Source: Aquimarina sp. MAR_2010_214
GTDB taxonomy: Bacteria > Bacteroidota > Bacteroidia > Flavobacteriales > Flavobacteriaceae
NCBI RefSeq assembly: GCF_002846555.1
Contig: NZ_PJMS01000001.1
Coordinates: 3,100,001 to 3,164,000, forward strand
Reading direction: 5' to 3'
DNA length: 64,000 bases
The notes below the pieces were generated by a model, which ran no database searches, was not told where the DNA came from, and was given only the letters and a program-made list of their open reading frames with translations. A program made the position numbers and the translations under genes. Positions 43,705 through 51,097 of the stretch are shown here, in pieces. The stretch's first letter is position 1, and each line of letters opens with the position of its first letter.

Positions 43705-44757
43705 TTGGGCGTAAATGGTGACCATTTAGGGAACATCAGATTGTCCTATAAGGACTTTAATAAAGATGGGACGATTACTCAAAATGAGATTGTAGAAGAG
43801 AAAAACTATTACCCATTTGGGCTCGAACATAAAGGGTACAATTTTGGTATAAATGGTAGTAAACATAATTATGGGTATCAAGATCAAGAATTAAATAAGA
43901 ATCTTGGTTACAATATGCATGAGTTTGAATTACGACACTATGATGCATCAATTGGTAGATTTGTAACTACAGATCCATATGAACAATTTATGTCTCCTTA
44001 TGTTGCAATGGGAAATAATCCAATTACTTCTTTTGATCCAGATGGAGGACACTGTTTAGATGCTAATGGTAATCAAATAGCATGTCCAGATGGTGCAGGA
44101 GATCTCTATGACGATGTAAAAGATAGTGAAACTAATCATATTGAAATTTTAGATGAAGTTGTTGTTGATGGAGGTGGAGATGATTCTTCAAATAGTGGAA
44201 ATATAGATCTAGCCTTTTATGGAGGAGAAAAGATTGCTTCTTCTATAGGAGATATGGATGGTTTTGATAAGCTTTTTGCAGAAGCACAAGATAATATACC
44301 TTGGTTATTTGGTAGAAGAAAATCTTATGATGGCAGGTTTTTTGTTAATCCGAGTGGTAATAGTATAGGTATAGTTCCCATTGGAGCACCTGTTAATCTT
44401 CCTTTTGGACCAGGAAGTGCAAAGACAGTAGCGACAAAAAGCATACATTTTATGCAGAGTAGTATTAAAAATACTACAGGAGAATATACAGTTCTGGGTA
44501 ATGCTAAATCCTTAACTAATGGCATGCTTAATCCAGAAATTTTACGTATAAGTATTTGGAAAGATGCAAATGGAAAGATTTGGACTCTTGATCATAGACG
44601 TCTTGCTGCATTTAAATTATCAGGATTAGATGAAGTTCCTGTAAGATGGGCTACTTCATCAGAAGTTCAGAAGCAAATGTGGAAAATGAGTACAAAGACA
44701 AATGGGACTACAATTAGATTAAAGTTAGGTGATGGAAAAAATATGATTATTAAATAA
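43705..44757 (+). pseudogene. Displaced Rhs tip with ParB-like toxin domain
   Basis: A 350-residue open frame from TTG: five codons of element DNA, then DHLGNIRLSYKDFNKDG, the rest of an RHS core (YYPFGLEHKGYNF, YDASIGRFVTTDPYEQF) and a separate toxin region. The C-terminal 110 residues contain ISIWKDANGKIWTLDHRRLAAFKLSGLDEVPVRW, close to the ParB/Srx-like nuclease toxin pattern (DxRRLAA). Joining it at the TTAGGGAA core to the upstream shaft gives an uninterrupted 1576-residue protein. I therefore read it as the original tip, cut off by insertion of the element. It lacks a signal peptide and shaft, so it is likely silent. Confidence 0.75.
43726..43733. repeat. Right junction core TTAGGGAA (attR-like)
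   Basis: Right border of the array. After these eight bases the sequence departs from the element (AACATCAGA here, AATATCCGA at the two other borders) and continues in the Rhs frame with a different tip. Confidence 0.7.
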
Positions 44758-44764
44758 ATATAAT

Positions 44765-45013
44765 ATGCACGAAGAAATAATAAAAATTAAAAATAAGCAA
44801 GACTTCTTAAGTTTTCTTAATATGTTTATAAAAGATTTTAAGAATAATAAAGATTCTTGGGGAAATTCAACCGTAGATACTTTTCTGGAAGGGATGGAAA
44901 GTTGGATAGATGACATGGAAGGTTATTATATAAATATGAACTTACCAGTACCTGAAAATATTGATTGGAAAGTTTTTGCAGATATATTATATGCATCTAA
45001 AATGTATGAATAA
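44765..45013 (+). CDS. Immunity protein for the ParB-like tip (DUF7660-like)
   Basis: An 82-residue acidic protein seven bases after the displaced tip. Pattern: KNKQDFLSFLNMFIKDFKNN, a W-N-x-T motif (SWGNSTVDTFLEGMESWIDD) and the end IDWKVFADILYASKMYE. This matches what I recall of DUF7660 proteins found beside polymorphic toxins. No signal peptide is present, so it is cytosolic, as expected if its toxin acts on nucleic acid. It should have been co-transcribed with the original Rhs gene before insertion. Whether it is still expressed is unclear. Confidence 0.65.
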   Translation: MHEEIIKIKNKQDFLSFLNMFIKDFKNNKDSWGNSTVDTFLEGMESWIDDMEGYYINMNLPVPENIDWKVFADILYASKMYE

Positions 45014-45047
45014 TAAAAATATTAGATAAGATTACTATTGATAGTTG

Positions 45048-45080
45048 AACCATCAAAAGCTAACTTTTGATGGTTTCTCT
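45048..45080. terminator. Rho-independent terminator at island end
   Basis: A 12-bp perfect stem (AACCATCAAAAG with its complement) and four-base loop, followed by TCTCTTATT. It ends the displaced tip/immunity module 35 bp after its stop. Confidence 0.85.
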
Positions 45081-45175
45081 TATTGGATTTAATATGATAC
45101 ATCGTGGTTTTGTCATGCCTGTAAAATATAAAGGATTCGAAAAAGAACTTTATGTTATCAATTTGTTCATAATTT

Positions 45176-46783
45176 TTAGGGTGATTGTTTTTGCAATTGC
45201 TTGATAAAATAAGAAGGATACAATCCTGTTATTTTTCGAAATGCTAAAGAAAAAGATTCTCTATTATTATAACCCATACAATCTGCTATTGCTTCTATAG
45301 TGTATAAACGAAGCTGTTTATTATTTTTTAGTTCTTTAATAACATAATATATACGAAGTTCATTAAGGTATGCGGCAAAATTTTTATTTTTATGAGAATT
45401 TACAATTTTTGATAAATAACTTGAATTTGTACCTAGTTTTTTTGCTACGCTATTAAGGGTGGTTTTTTTGTTTAAAAACCCATTGTTTTCTTCAAACTTA
45501 TCAAGTCCTCTTAAAATATTTTGAACAGTTTCAATAGGAATTTTAGTTTCGTTCTTAGAATCTATTTCAATGAGTTTAATTACATTGTCATTTTGTTGAT
45601 TAGCCATCAATTCTTCAAATTTCCTTTTATGGTTTTTATTTCTAATAAAAAAATATAACCCTAAAATTGCTAGTACTACAACTAATAAAAGAGCGCCATA
45701 AAAAAACAATTGTATCTTTAGACGTTTGTTTTTTTCTTCTAAGGCATGTTGTTTTTCTATCGCTAAATTATACTTTGCTTCTATAGTATTAATCTTTTTA
45801 TTTAATGTATTCTTGGATACAATTTTAGAAATAGAGTATGTTTCAGTCAGATAGTTATATGCCTTGTCATAATCGCCAAGTTTTTGATAATTCTTAGCTA
45901 TATTTTCTAGGTTGTTTCTTTTTATTGTAAGCGATTTATCTTTAATAAAAAGATTGGATTCTTTGGCTGTTTTTATTGCTTTTGTATAGTTTTTTTGCAG
46001 ATAATAAATATTACTTAAATTGCTTAAAGAAACTGCTATTCCAAAAGAATTATGAATGCTTTTATTTATTTTTAATGCTCTATTTGCATAGGTTTGGGCA
46101 GTATCTATATCCCCTATATTCATCTCAATTCTACTGAGATGATCATAAATTCTTGAAAAGAATCTATTATTCTTTGGAGTTTCAGGAAATCGAAGAGCCT
46201 TTTTATAATAAAACAAGGCACTATCCTTATTATTTCTATAATATTTTGGTGTATCAATATACTTCACTCTATAAAAACATCCTCCAATTTTTAAGCAACT
46301 AAAAATAATATCTAGAGTGTCGTTTCTTTTCTCAGCATTTGCTAATGCTTGTTTATGGTAATTTATAGCTTTTTTAAAATTTTTAGTTGTTTTAAATACT
46401 TGTCCAATAAAGCTGTTATACTTATAATAAAGGCGAGAAGTATCTATTGCTTTTAGATTCTCTAAATTTATTAGTAGTTGGTTAATACTCTCCTCATTAT
46501 GATCTGCATAGTATTGTACTTCACCTATCCTTAGATCAATAGCAAGTTTATCTTCTACACTTAAGTCATCTATATTTTCTTCTATTTCTGATATAAGTAA
46601 TTTGGCATTATTATAATCTCGGATATCTATTTTCCGGTCAATTTTTTCTAATTGAGAATAAAGAAGTGAATGATTGTCTTTGGTTTGAGAAAAACAAAGG
46701 TTGGTTGCTGTTGTAATTATAATTAAAAAAATAAATAAGAAAAGGGTGTAATTTCTAAAAAGACAAAATGGATTCTTTTTCAT
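45176..46783 (-). CDS. TPR-domain AraC-family transcriptional regulator
   Basis: A 535-residue membrane-bound regulator. A signal/anchor helix (10-33) precedes TPR repeats (about 35-320) with typical YYKYNSFIGQVFKTTKNFKKAINYHKQAL-type helices. Then come a coiled stretch (EAKYNLAIEKQHALEEKNKRL), a membrane helix (LFFYGALLLVVVLAILGLYFFI) and a cytosolic AraC HTH pair (SVAKKLGTNSSYLSKIVNSHKNKNFAAYLNELRI and ETIADCMGYNNRESFSLAFRKITGLYPSYFIKQL-like end). The layout is common in Flavobacteriia, with the TPR part outside sensing an unknown signal. It points towards the Rhs island; regulation of that island is possible but unsupported. Confidence 0.85.
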   Translation of the reverse strand: MKKNPFCLFRNYTLFLFIFLIIITTATNLCFSQTKDNHSLLYSQLEKIDRKIDIRDYNNAKLLISEIEENIDDLSVEDKLAIDLRIGEVQYYADHNEESINQLLINLENLKAIDTSRLYYKYNSFIGQVFKTTKNFKKAINYHKQALANAEKRNDTLDIIFSCLKIGGCFYRVKYIDTPKYYRNNKDSALFYYKKALRFPETPKNNRFFSRIYDHLSRIEMNIGDIDTAQTYANRALKINKSIHNSFGIAVSLSNLSNIYYLQKNYTKAIKTAKESNLFIKDKSLTIKRNNLENIAKNYQKLGDYDKAYNYLTETYSISKIVSKNTLNKKINTIEAKYNLAIEKQHALEEKNKRLKIQLFFYGALLLVVVLAILGLYFFIRNKNHKRKFEELMANQQNDNVIKLIEIDSKNETKIPIETVQNILRGLDKFEENNGFLNKKTTLNSVAKKLGTNSSYLSKIVNSHKNKNFAAYLNELRIYYVIKELKNNKQLRLYTIEAIADCMGYNNRESFSLAFRKITGLYPSYFIKQLQKQSP

Positions 46784-47121
46784 AAAAAGAAAAGCTAATA
46801 GATTATTTTATAAAAATAGTATGTTTCAGAGAAAATTTTAGAATATTTATTAGAAAATCAATTTGTAATAGTAGTTTATTAATAAATGTGTTGCAGATAA
46901 GATTGTTTTAAATCCAGAGGATTATATTTTAGTTCTACTAGAAATTATACAGATTTAGATCATGAATTAAAGATTACTATTTTATATTTATAATAAGTTT
47001 CATAAGTACAGATTTATAATACAAATTCGCTATCAGATTCTTATTTCAACCTATAAGGAATTACCTGCAACAAAACATCAATGGATAAGAGATAGAAATA
47101 AGATAAGTGAAGAAACTATAA
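46784..47121. other. Intergenic region with decayed-looking frame
   Basis: 338 bp, AT-rich. From about 46960 an open frame without a good start (IYNKFHKYRFIIQIRYQIL, then ELPATKHQWIRDRNKISEET) runs into the next gene in another frame. It may be a remnant of a lost gene. No strong palindrome is seen. Confidence 0.35.
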
Positions 47122-47430
47122 ATGACTTTTATAATGAGAAGAAAAAGCATTCTAATATCCTTAATTATTTCAAGTGTTTATATTTTGTTAGGTACTTATG
47201 ACTATTTCAGTTATAGGAATTTGTCTCGCTATTTTGACAATCTACAGGATGATTTAGATTACATAATTATCCGACCATCAAAAATTTTTGGTATCATGGT
47301 TAGATTTATGGGTAATTTTATTTACGATTCAGATCTGTTTTTTGTTTTAGGACAATTATTTGGACTAGTAATTTATGCTTGTGTAATTTGGTTGTTTATA
47401 ACTTGTCTAAAGATGTTGTTTAAAAAATAA
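47122..47430 (+). CDS. Small hypothetical membrane protein
   Basis: A 102-residue protein with two hydrophobic helices, near residues 8-24 and 75-98. I recognise no family. A second in-frame ATG at 47134 (MRRKSILISLI) gives a more usual membrane N-terminus and may be the true start. It follows a region with a decayed-looking frame and has no operon partner within 278 bp. Confidence 0.45.
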   Translation: MTFIMRRKSILISLIISSVYILLGTYDYFSYRNLSRYFDNLQDDLDYIIIRPSKIFGIMVRFMGNFIYDSDLFFVLGQLFGLVIYACVIWLFITCLKMLFKK

Positions 47431-47708
47431 AGGAAACGGAACCTGATCACACAGATTTGTAACCTAAGAAGCATAGCGAAGCATCAAAATAGCCTTCTTG
47501 GTTTAATCATGAGAATCAGGAATAATATTTTTTGTTGTCACTAAGGGCTATACCCTCGTTACGTTCATACTTATCTATAGCTTCATAAAAAGTTTTGATC
47601 CGATTAAAAATCCATTAAAAATTTTAAAGAAGATGCAACCTCTAGTTTTTTCAGTTGTCATTAGATTAACAACTTACTCTCAATTAGTAAAATTAAAATA
47701 ACACGTGA

Positions 47709-48584
47709 ATGATAAGAAAAAATAGAATTGTGATTATACTATTGCTGTTTATGTCGGCAGTAGGTATTTCACAAACAGAAAACTCTGTGCTCTCTAAGAA
47801 AGAGAAGAGGAAAAACAGACCTGCCTATATTGGGTTTGCTGCCGGGCTAGGAACATCATCGTTTAGAGATTTTGCAACTTCGCCACTTTTTTATCGGGGT
47901 ATACCTAGACATATATCACTGTCATATACTAAAATGGATTTAGAACGAGAATCCGAAGTTGGAGCATCCTATCTTTTTGGACAGTACCATAATAGTTTTA
48001 ATAAACATTCTGAAAGTAGTAAGCTTCATAGTGTATCCTTATTCTATTCTAGATTATACCGATTAAATAAGCTGAGTTCTCCAAAGTTAAATGTAAAAGT
48101 TGGTGGACTGTTTAATGCCACTACTAATTTTAGAACTAATGAGGGATTTGGTAATAATGGGATTGGTGTTGAAATTATTCCGACCCTTTTTGGTTCTGTT
48201 AAAATCGAAAAAGATATAAGCCGTAAAGAAGAAAAGAGTAAAAAATTCTTATTTATTAAATATAAACTAAAGAAAAGAACAAGAAATTTAGCATTTAGAC
48301 TAAATGTTGGGTTGGTCAATAGCTCGTTTCGAAATGGATATGTGTACAACGGGCAAGCAGCCTTGTTAAATGAAGCAGATATATTTGATGAATATAAGTT
48401 CGATATGTTTTCTGGGTTTAGAGTAAATAGTTCTTTAGACTATACAATTTCCCTAAAGAACAAAAATGCGTTACGATTTTCTTATGTATGGGATGCTTAT
48501 AAAACTGGGGGGGATTTTGATAAATTTGAGATGTCGGCCCACCTTTTTAAACTTACTTTTCTGTTTAATACCAATAATAAATAA
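47709..48584 (+). CDS. Outer-membrane beta-barrel-like protein
   Basis: A 291-residue exported protein: signal peptide 1-21 (ending GISQ), then alternating beta-strands with aromatic residues, such as AYIGFAAGLGTSSF, SEVGASYLFGQYHNSF, LNVKVGGLFNATTNF and a last strand FKLTFLFNTNNK. This is typical of a small outer-membrane barrel. No specific family is recognised. The stop codon overlaps the start of the S41 protease gene by one base, so the two are translationally coupled and probably function together at the envelope. Confidence 0.7.
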   Translation: MIRKNRIVIILLLFMSAVGISQTENSVLSKKEKRKNRPAYIGFAAGLGTSSFRDFATSPLFYRGIPRHISLSYTKMDLERESEVGASYLFGQYHNSFNKHSESSKLHSVSLFYSRLYRLNKLSSPKLNVKVGGLFNATTNFRTNEGFGNNGIGVEIIPTLFGSVKIEKDISRKEEKSKKFLFIKYKLKKRTRNLAFRLNVGLVNSSFRNGYVYNGQAALLNEADIFDEYKFDMFSGFRVNSSLDYTISLKNKNALRFSYVWDAYKTGGDFDKFEMSAHLFKLTFLFNTNNK

Positions 48585-49585
48585 TGAGAAAGCTATATAG
48601 TATAATAGTAATAGGGCTATCACTTGCTTCTTGTGAGAAAGCTCTTTTTGAAGATGATTTGGCCTCTACAAATCCAAAAGATAATTTTGAATATCTATGG
48701 AATGAATGTAATGAGAAATACTCCTACTTTGATTTAAAAAATATTGACTGGGATGTTGTAAAATCTAAATATTCTGCCAAAATTTATAATGGAATGACTG
48801 AAGATTCATTATTTAAAGTATTGGGAGGGATGTTGACAGAATTAAGGGATGATCATACAAATCTAATATCGAACTTTAATGTTTCTACATTTAGAGTAGA
48901 TTACTTAGGACAGGATAATTTTGATTGGCGTATCATTGAAGATCGCTATTTGAATCGAGACTATTACATTACGGGACCATTTAGGCATAATTTTCTTGAT
49001 AATAAAGAAATAGGATATGTGCGTTTTCCTTCATTTCCTGGTACTGTGGATGCTAATAATCTGAACTTTGTTCTAAATAGATATAAAAATACAAAAGGAT
49101 TAATCTTAGATATTAGAGAAAACGGAGGAGGAGCCGTAACTGATATTTTCAAAATCTTAAGCCGTTTTGTTGAGCGCAGAACACTGGTAAACTATTCTAG
49201 AATAAAAAGTGGTCCAGGGCGAAATGATTTTTCACAAGCTGAGCCGGTATATGTCTCTCCGTATGATGGAATACGATATAAAAATAAAATTGTTGTATTA
49301 ACAGATAGAGGAACATACAGTGCTGGTTCATTTTTCTCACTTGCCACCAAGGCGCTTCCGAATATTACGCTTATCGGAGATACTACAGGCGGTGGTCTTG
49401 GTTTGCCAAACGGAGGTCAATTACCAAATGGTTGGACATATAGGTTTTCTATTACGCAAGCATTAACATTAGATAAGAACCCTGATTATGAAAATGGAGT
49501 TCCACCAGATATTGAAGCACTTGTAGATTGGAATGATTTGACAAAAGATGAAGTCCTGGATCGTGCAATTTTAGAACTTCAATAA
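48584..49585 (+). CDS. S41-family peptidase lipoprotein
   Basis: A 333-residue C-terminal-processing-type serine peptidase. The N-terminus is a lipoprotein signal with lipobox LASC (Cys17). An N-terminal helical region (about 30-95) with MLTELRDDHTNLIS precedes the S41 core: GLILDIRENGGGAVTDIF, GTYSAGSFFSLA with the likely nucleophile serine, and GDTTGGGLGLPNGGQLPNGW. A PDZ domain seems to be absent or reduced. It is coupled to the barrel gene upstream and may process or hydrolyse exported peptides. A strong hairpin follows. Confidence 0.85.
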   Translation: MRKLYSIIVIGLSLASCEKALFEDDLASTNPKDNFEYLWNECNEKYSYFDLKNIDWDVVKSKYSAKIYNGMTEDSLFKVLGGMLTELRDDHTNLISNFNVSTFRVDYLGQDNFDWRIIEDRYLNRDYYITGPFRHNFLDNKEIGYVRFPSFPGTVDANNLNFVLNRYKNTKGLILDIRENGGGAVTDIFKILSRFVERRTLVNYSRIKSGPGRNDFSQAEPVYVSPYDGIRYKNKIVVLTDRGTYSAGSFFSLATKALPNITLIGDTTGGGLGLPNGGQLPNGWTYRFSITQALTLDKNPDYENGVPPDIEALVDWNDLTKDEVLDRAILELQ

Positions 49586-49656
49586 GATGTTATTCTAATA
49601 ATGTTTCAGCTCAGGTTTGCAAGTTGTGAAACATAGTAAGAACAAAAGAAGCTGTC

Positions 49657-49719
49657 TAAAAAACATATTCCCTTGTCACATTGAGCGAAGTCGAAATGTG
49701 GCAGGGGAATATGTTTTTA
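49657..49719. terminator. Long hairpin terminator with dispersed-repeat loop
   Basis: AAAAACATATTCCC pairs with GGGGAATATGTTTTT, and an inner stem CACATT / AATGTG surrounds GAGCGAAGTCG. The inner part is the flavobacterial GAGCGAAGTCGAA-type dispersed repeat. It lies 72 bp after the S41 gene and is followed by a T-tract. Confidence 0.8.
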
Positions 49720-49773
49720 CACTTTAATTTTGTAGATAAAAGTATTACTTAAGATGAGTGCTTTATATAAAGT

Positions 49774-50115
49774 TTATTGCTCTGTTACTTTTTGTACTCT
49801 TTCTACAGAATCGTTCTTAGAGAGCGAAAGTCGAACAATACTATCTTCTAGTGCGATCAAATTATGGATAACATTAGGCTCCAGTGAAATAAGATCTCCT
49901 TTTTTAAGAATATGTTCTGTATTGTGAACACCAAAATTGATTTCACCTTCAAAAATAGATACAGTAATCGGAAACGAAGTTTTATGACTTTTCATTTCCT
50001 GTCCTTTTTTAAAAACGATTCTAATTTCTTTGGTAGCATCATTTTCTATTAATTTGGTGATTGCTGGTTTTGTATCTCCGTAGGTAAGATCCTTGAGTAA
50101 TGAGGTTAATTGCAT
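49774..50115 (-). CDS. Cupin-domain protein
   Basis: A 113-residue single-domain cupin. Motif 1 is around EMKSHKTSFPITVSIFEGEINFGV and motif 2 around LKKGDLISLEPNVIHNLIALED, giving the small beta-barrel with probable metal ligands (His in both motifs). I start at the ATG at 50115; a TTG eight codons upstream is possible. Function unknown; such small cupins often sense or modify small molecules. It is divergent from the ferredoxin gene. Confidence 0.8.
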   Translation of the reverse strand: MQLTSLLKDLTYGDTKPAITKLIENDATKEIRIVFKKGQEMKSHKTSFPITVSIFEGEINFGVHNTEHILKKGDLISLEPNVIHNLIALEDSIVRLSLSKNDSVERVQKVTEQ

Positions 50116-50228
50116 AGTAATTGTTTTTTTATACAACAAAACTAAATATATTATCCTTCTTGTTTTATGAGTTAAATCATAAGGTAAAGTAAATTCCTAA
50201 TTGTAATTTGCAGGTATAATTAGATATA

Positions 50229-50546
50229 ATGTATACGGTATATGTCATAGATACTATTGGGGATGCTCATGTTTTAGAATTTAAAAAATTTGAGTACCGC
50301 AATCTTATGGAGTTATTAGTCAATAAACTACATGATGAAATCGGGGATTGCAAAGGTAGAGGACTATGTGGTACCTGCCATATTAGGGTGCATTCATCTA
50401 ATACCGAAATGCAGTTTTTTGAAGGGCTAGAGAACAACATACTAAAAAAACAATTAGCGTATTATCCAGATAGCAGATTGGCGTGCCAAATTCTATTAGA
50501 CGAACATATAGATACTATGAAAATCGAAATTATAGGAGGAGATTGA
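50229..50546 (+). CDS. 2Fe-2S ferredoxin-like protein
   Basis: A 105-residue ferredoxin. The cluster ligands are visible as C-x5-C-x2-C (DCKGRGLCGTCHI) and a distant cysteine in SRLACQILL, the plant/adrenodoxin-type arrangement. The fold is completed by MYTVYVIDTIGDAHVLEF. It probably transfers electrons to an oxygenase or reductase elsewhere; no partner is adjacent. Stand-alone gene. Confidence 0.85.
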   Translation: MYTVYVIDTIGDAHVLEFKKFEYRNLMELLVNKLHDEIGDCKGRGLCGTCHIRVHSSNTEMQFFEGLENNILKKQLAYYPDSRLACQILLDEHIDTMKIEIIGGD

Positions 50547-50660
50547 TCGCTATGGGTTCTCTTAATATAGACATTAGGGGTAAACAAAGCTTGCTGAAAT
50601 TTGTATACGATTAATCACTAAAATCCACAACAAGCTCGGACTTACAATATTGTTATACTT

Positions 50661-51041
50661 TTATTTTACAGCAATTACAGAGATCTCTACGTTTACTGAT
50701 TTTGGTAAGGTTAACACCGCTACAGTTTCTCTTGCCGGTGCAGTATCTTCATTAAAATAACTACCATATACAGCATTCACTTCAGCAAAATTATTCATGT
50801 CGCTTAAAAAAATAGTGGTTTTAAGCACATTTTCGAATGTCATTCCGGCTTCATCCAATACCGCTTTTAGGTTCTGCATTACCTGCTTGGCTTCAGTTGT
50901 AATATCATCCAGAACTAATTTCCCCGTTTCCGGATTAATAGCAATCTGACCTGATGTGTATAATGTATTTCCGTTTAAAATAGCCTGACTATAAGGACCA
51001 ATAGGAGCAGGGGCTTTGGCCGTAGTTATGATTTTTTTCAT
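50661..51041 (-). CDS. ridA: RidA-family enamine/imine deaminase
   Basis: A 126-residue RidA/YjgF protein that hydrolyses reactive enamine and imine intermediates from PLP enzymes. Motifs: APAPIGPYSQAIL, LYTSGQIAINPETG, VLKTTIFLSDMNNFAEVNAVYGSYF and the arginine signature APARETVAVLTLPKSVNVEISVIA (conserved Arg in PARE). Full length and intact. It lies downstream of the LptD-like gene on the same strand, 56 bp away. Confidence 0.93.
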   Translation of the reverse strand: MKKIITTAKAPAPIGPYSQAILNGNTLYTSGQIAINPETGKLVLDDITTEAKQVMQNLKAVLDEAGMTFENVLKTTIFLSDMNNFAEVNAVYGSYFNEDTAPARETVAVLTLPKSVNVEISVIAVK

Positions 51042-51097
51042 GTGATAGTTATATTATTAATTTATAATTTTATTGCTAACCAGAAACGTTATATCAA

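Larger units (their letters stand above)
37126..43725 (+). mobile_element. 6.6-kb tip-exchange integrative element, copy 2
   Basis: Second head-to-tail copy with every gene of copy 1 shifted by exactly 6600 bp and no difference that I can see. Because 6600 is a multiple of three, reading frame across the core is kept. The Rhs tip in this copy lacks the shaft and is an orphan module. Confidence 0.85.

Noticed and set aside
30526..43725. Composite transposon or IS-mediated duplication
   Set aside because: No transposase, terminal inverted repeats or target-site duplication of IS type is seen. The shared 8-bp core and tyrosine recombinases explain the borders.
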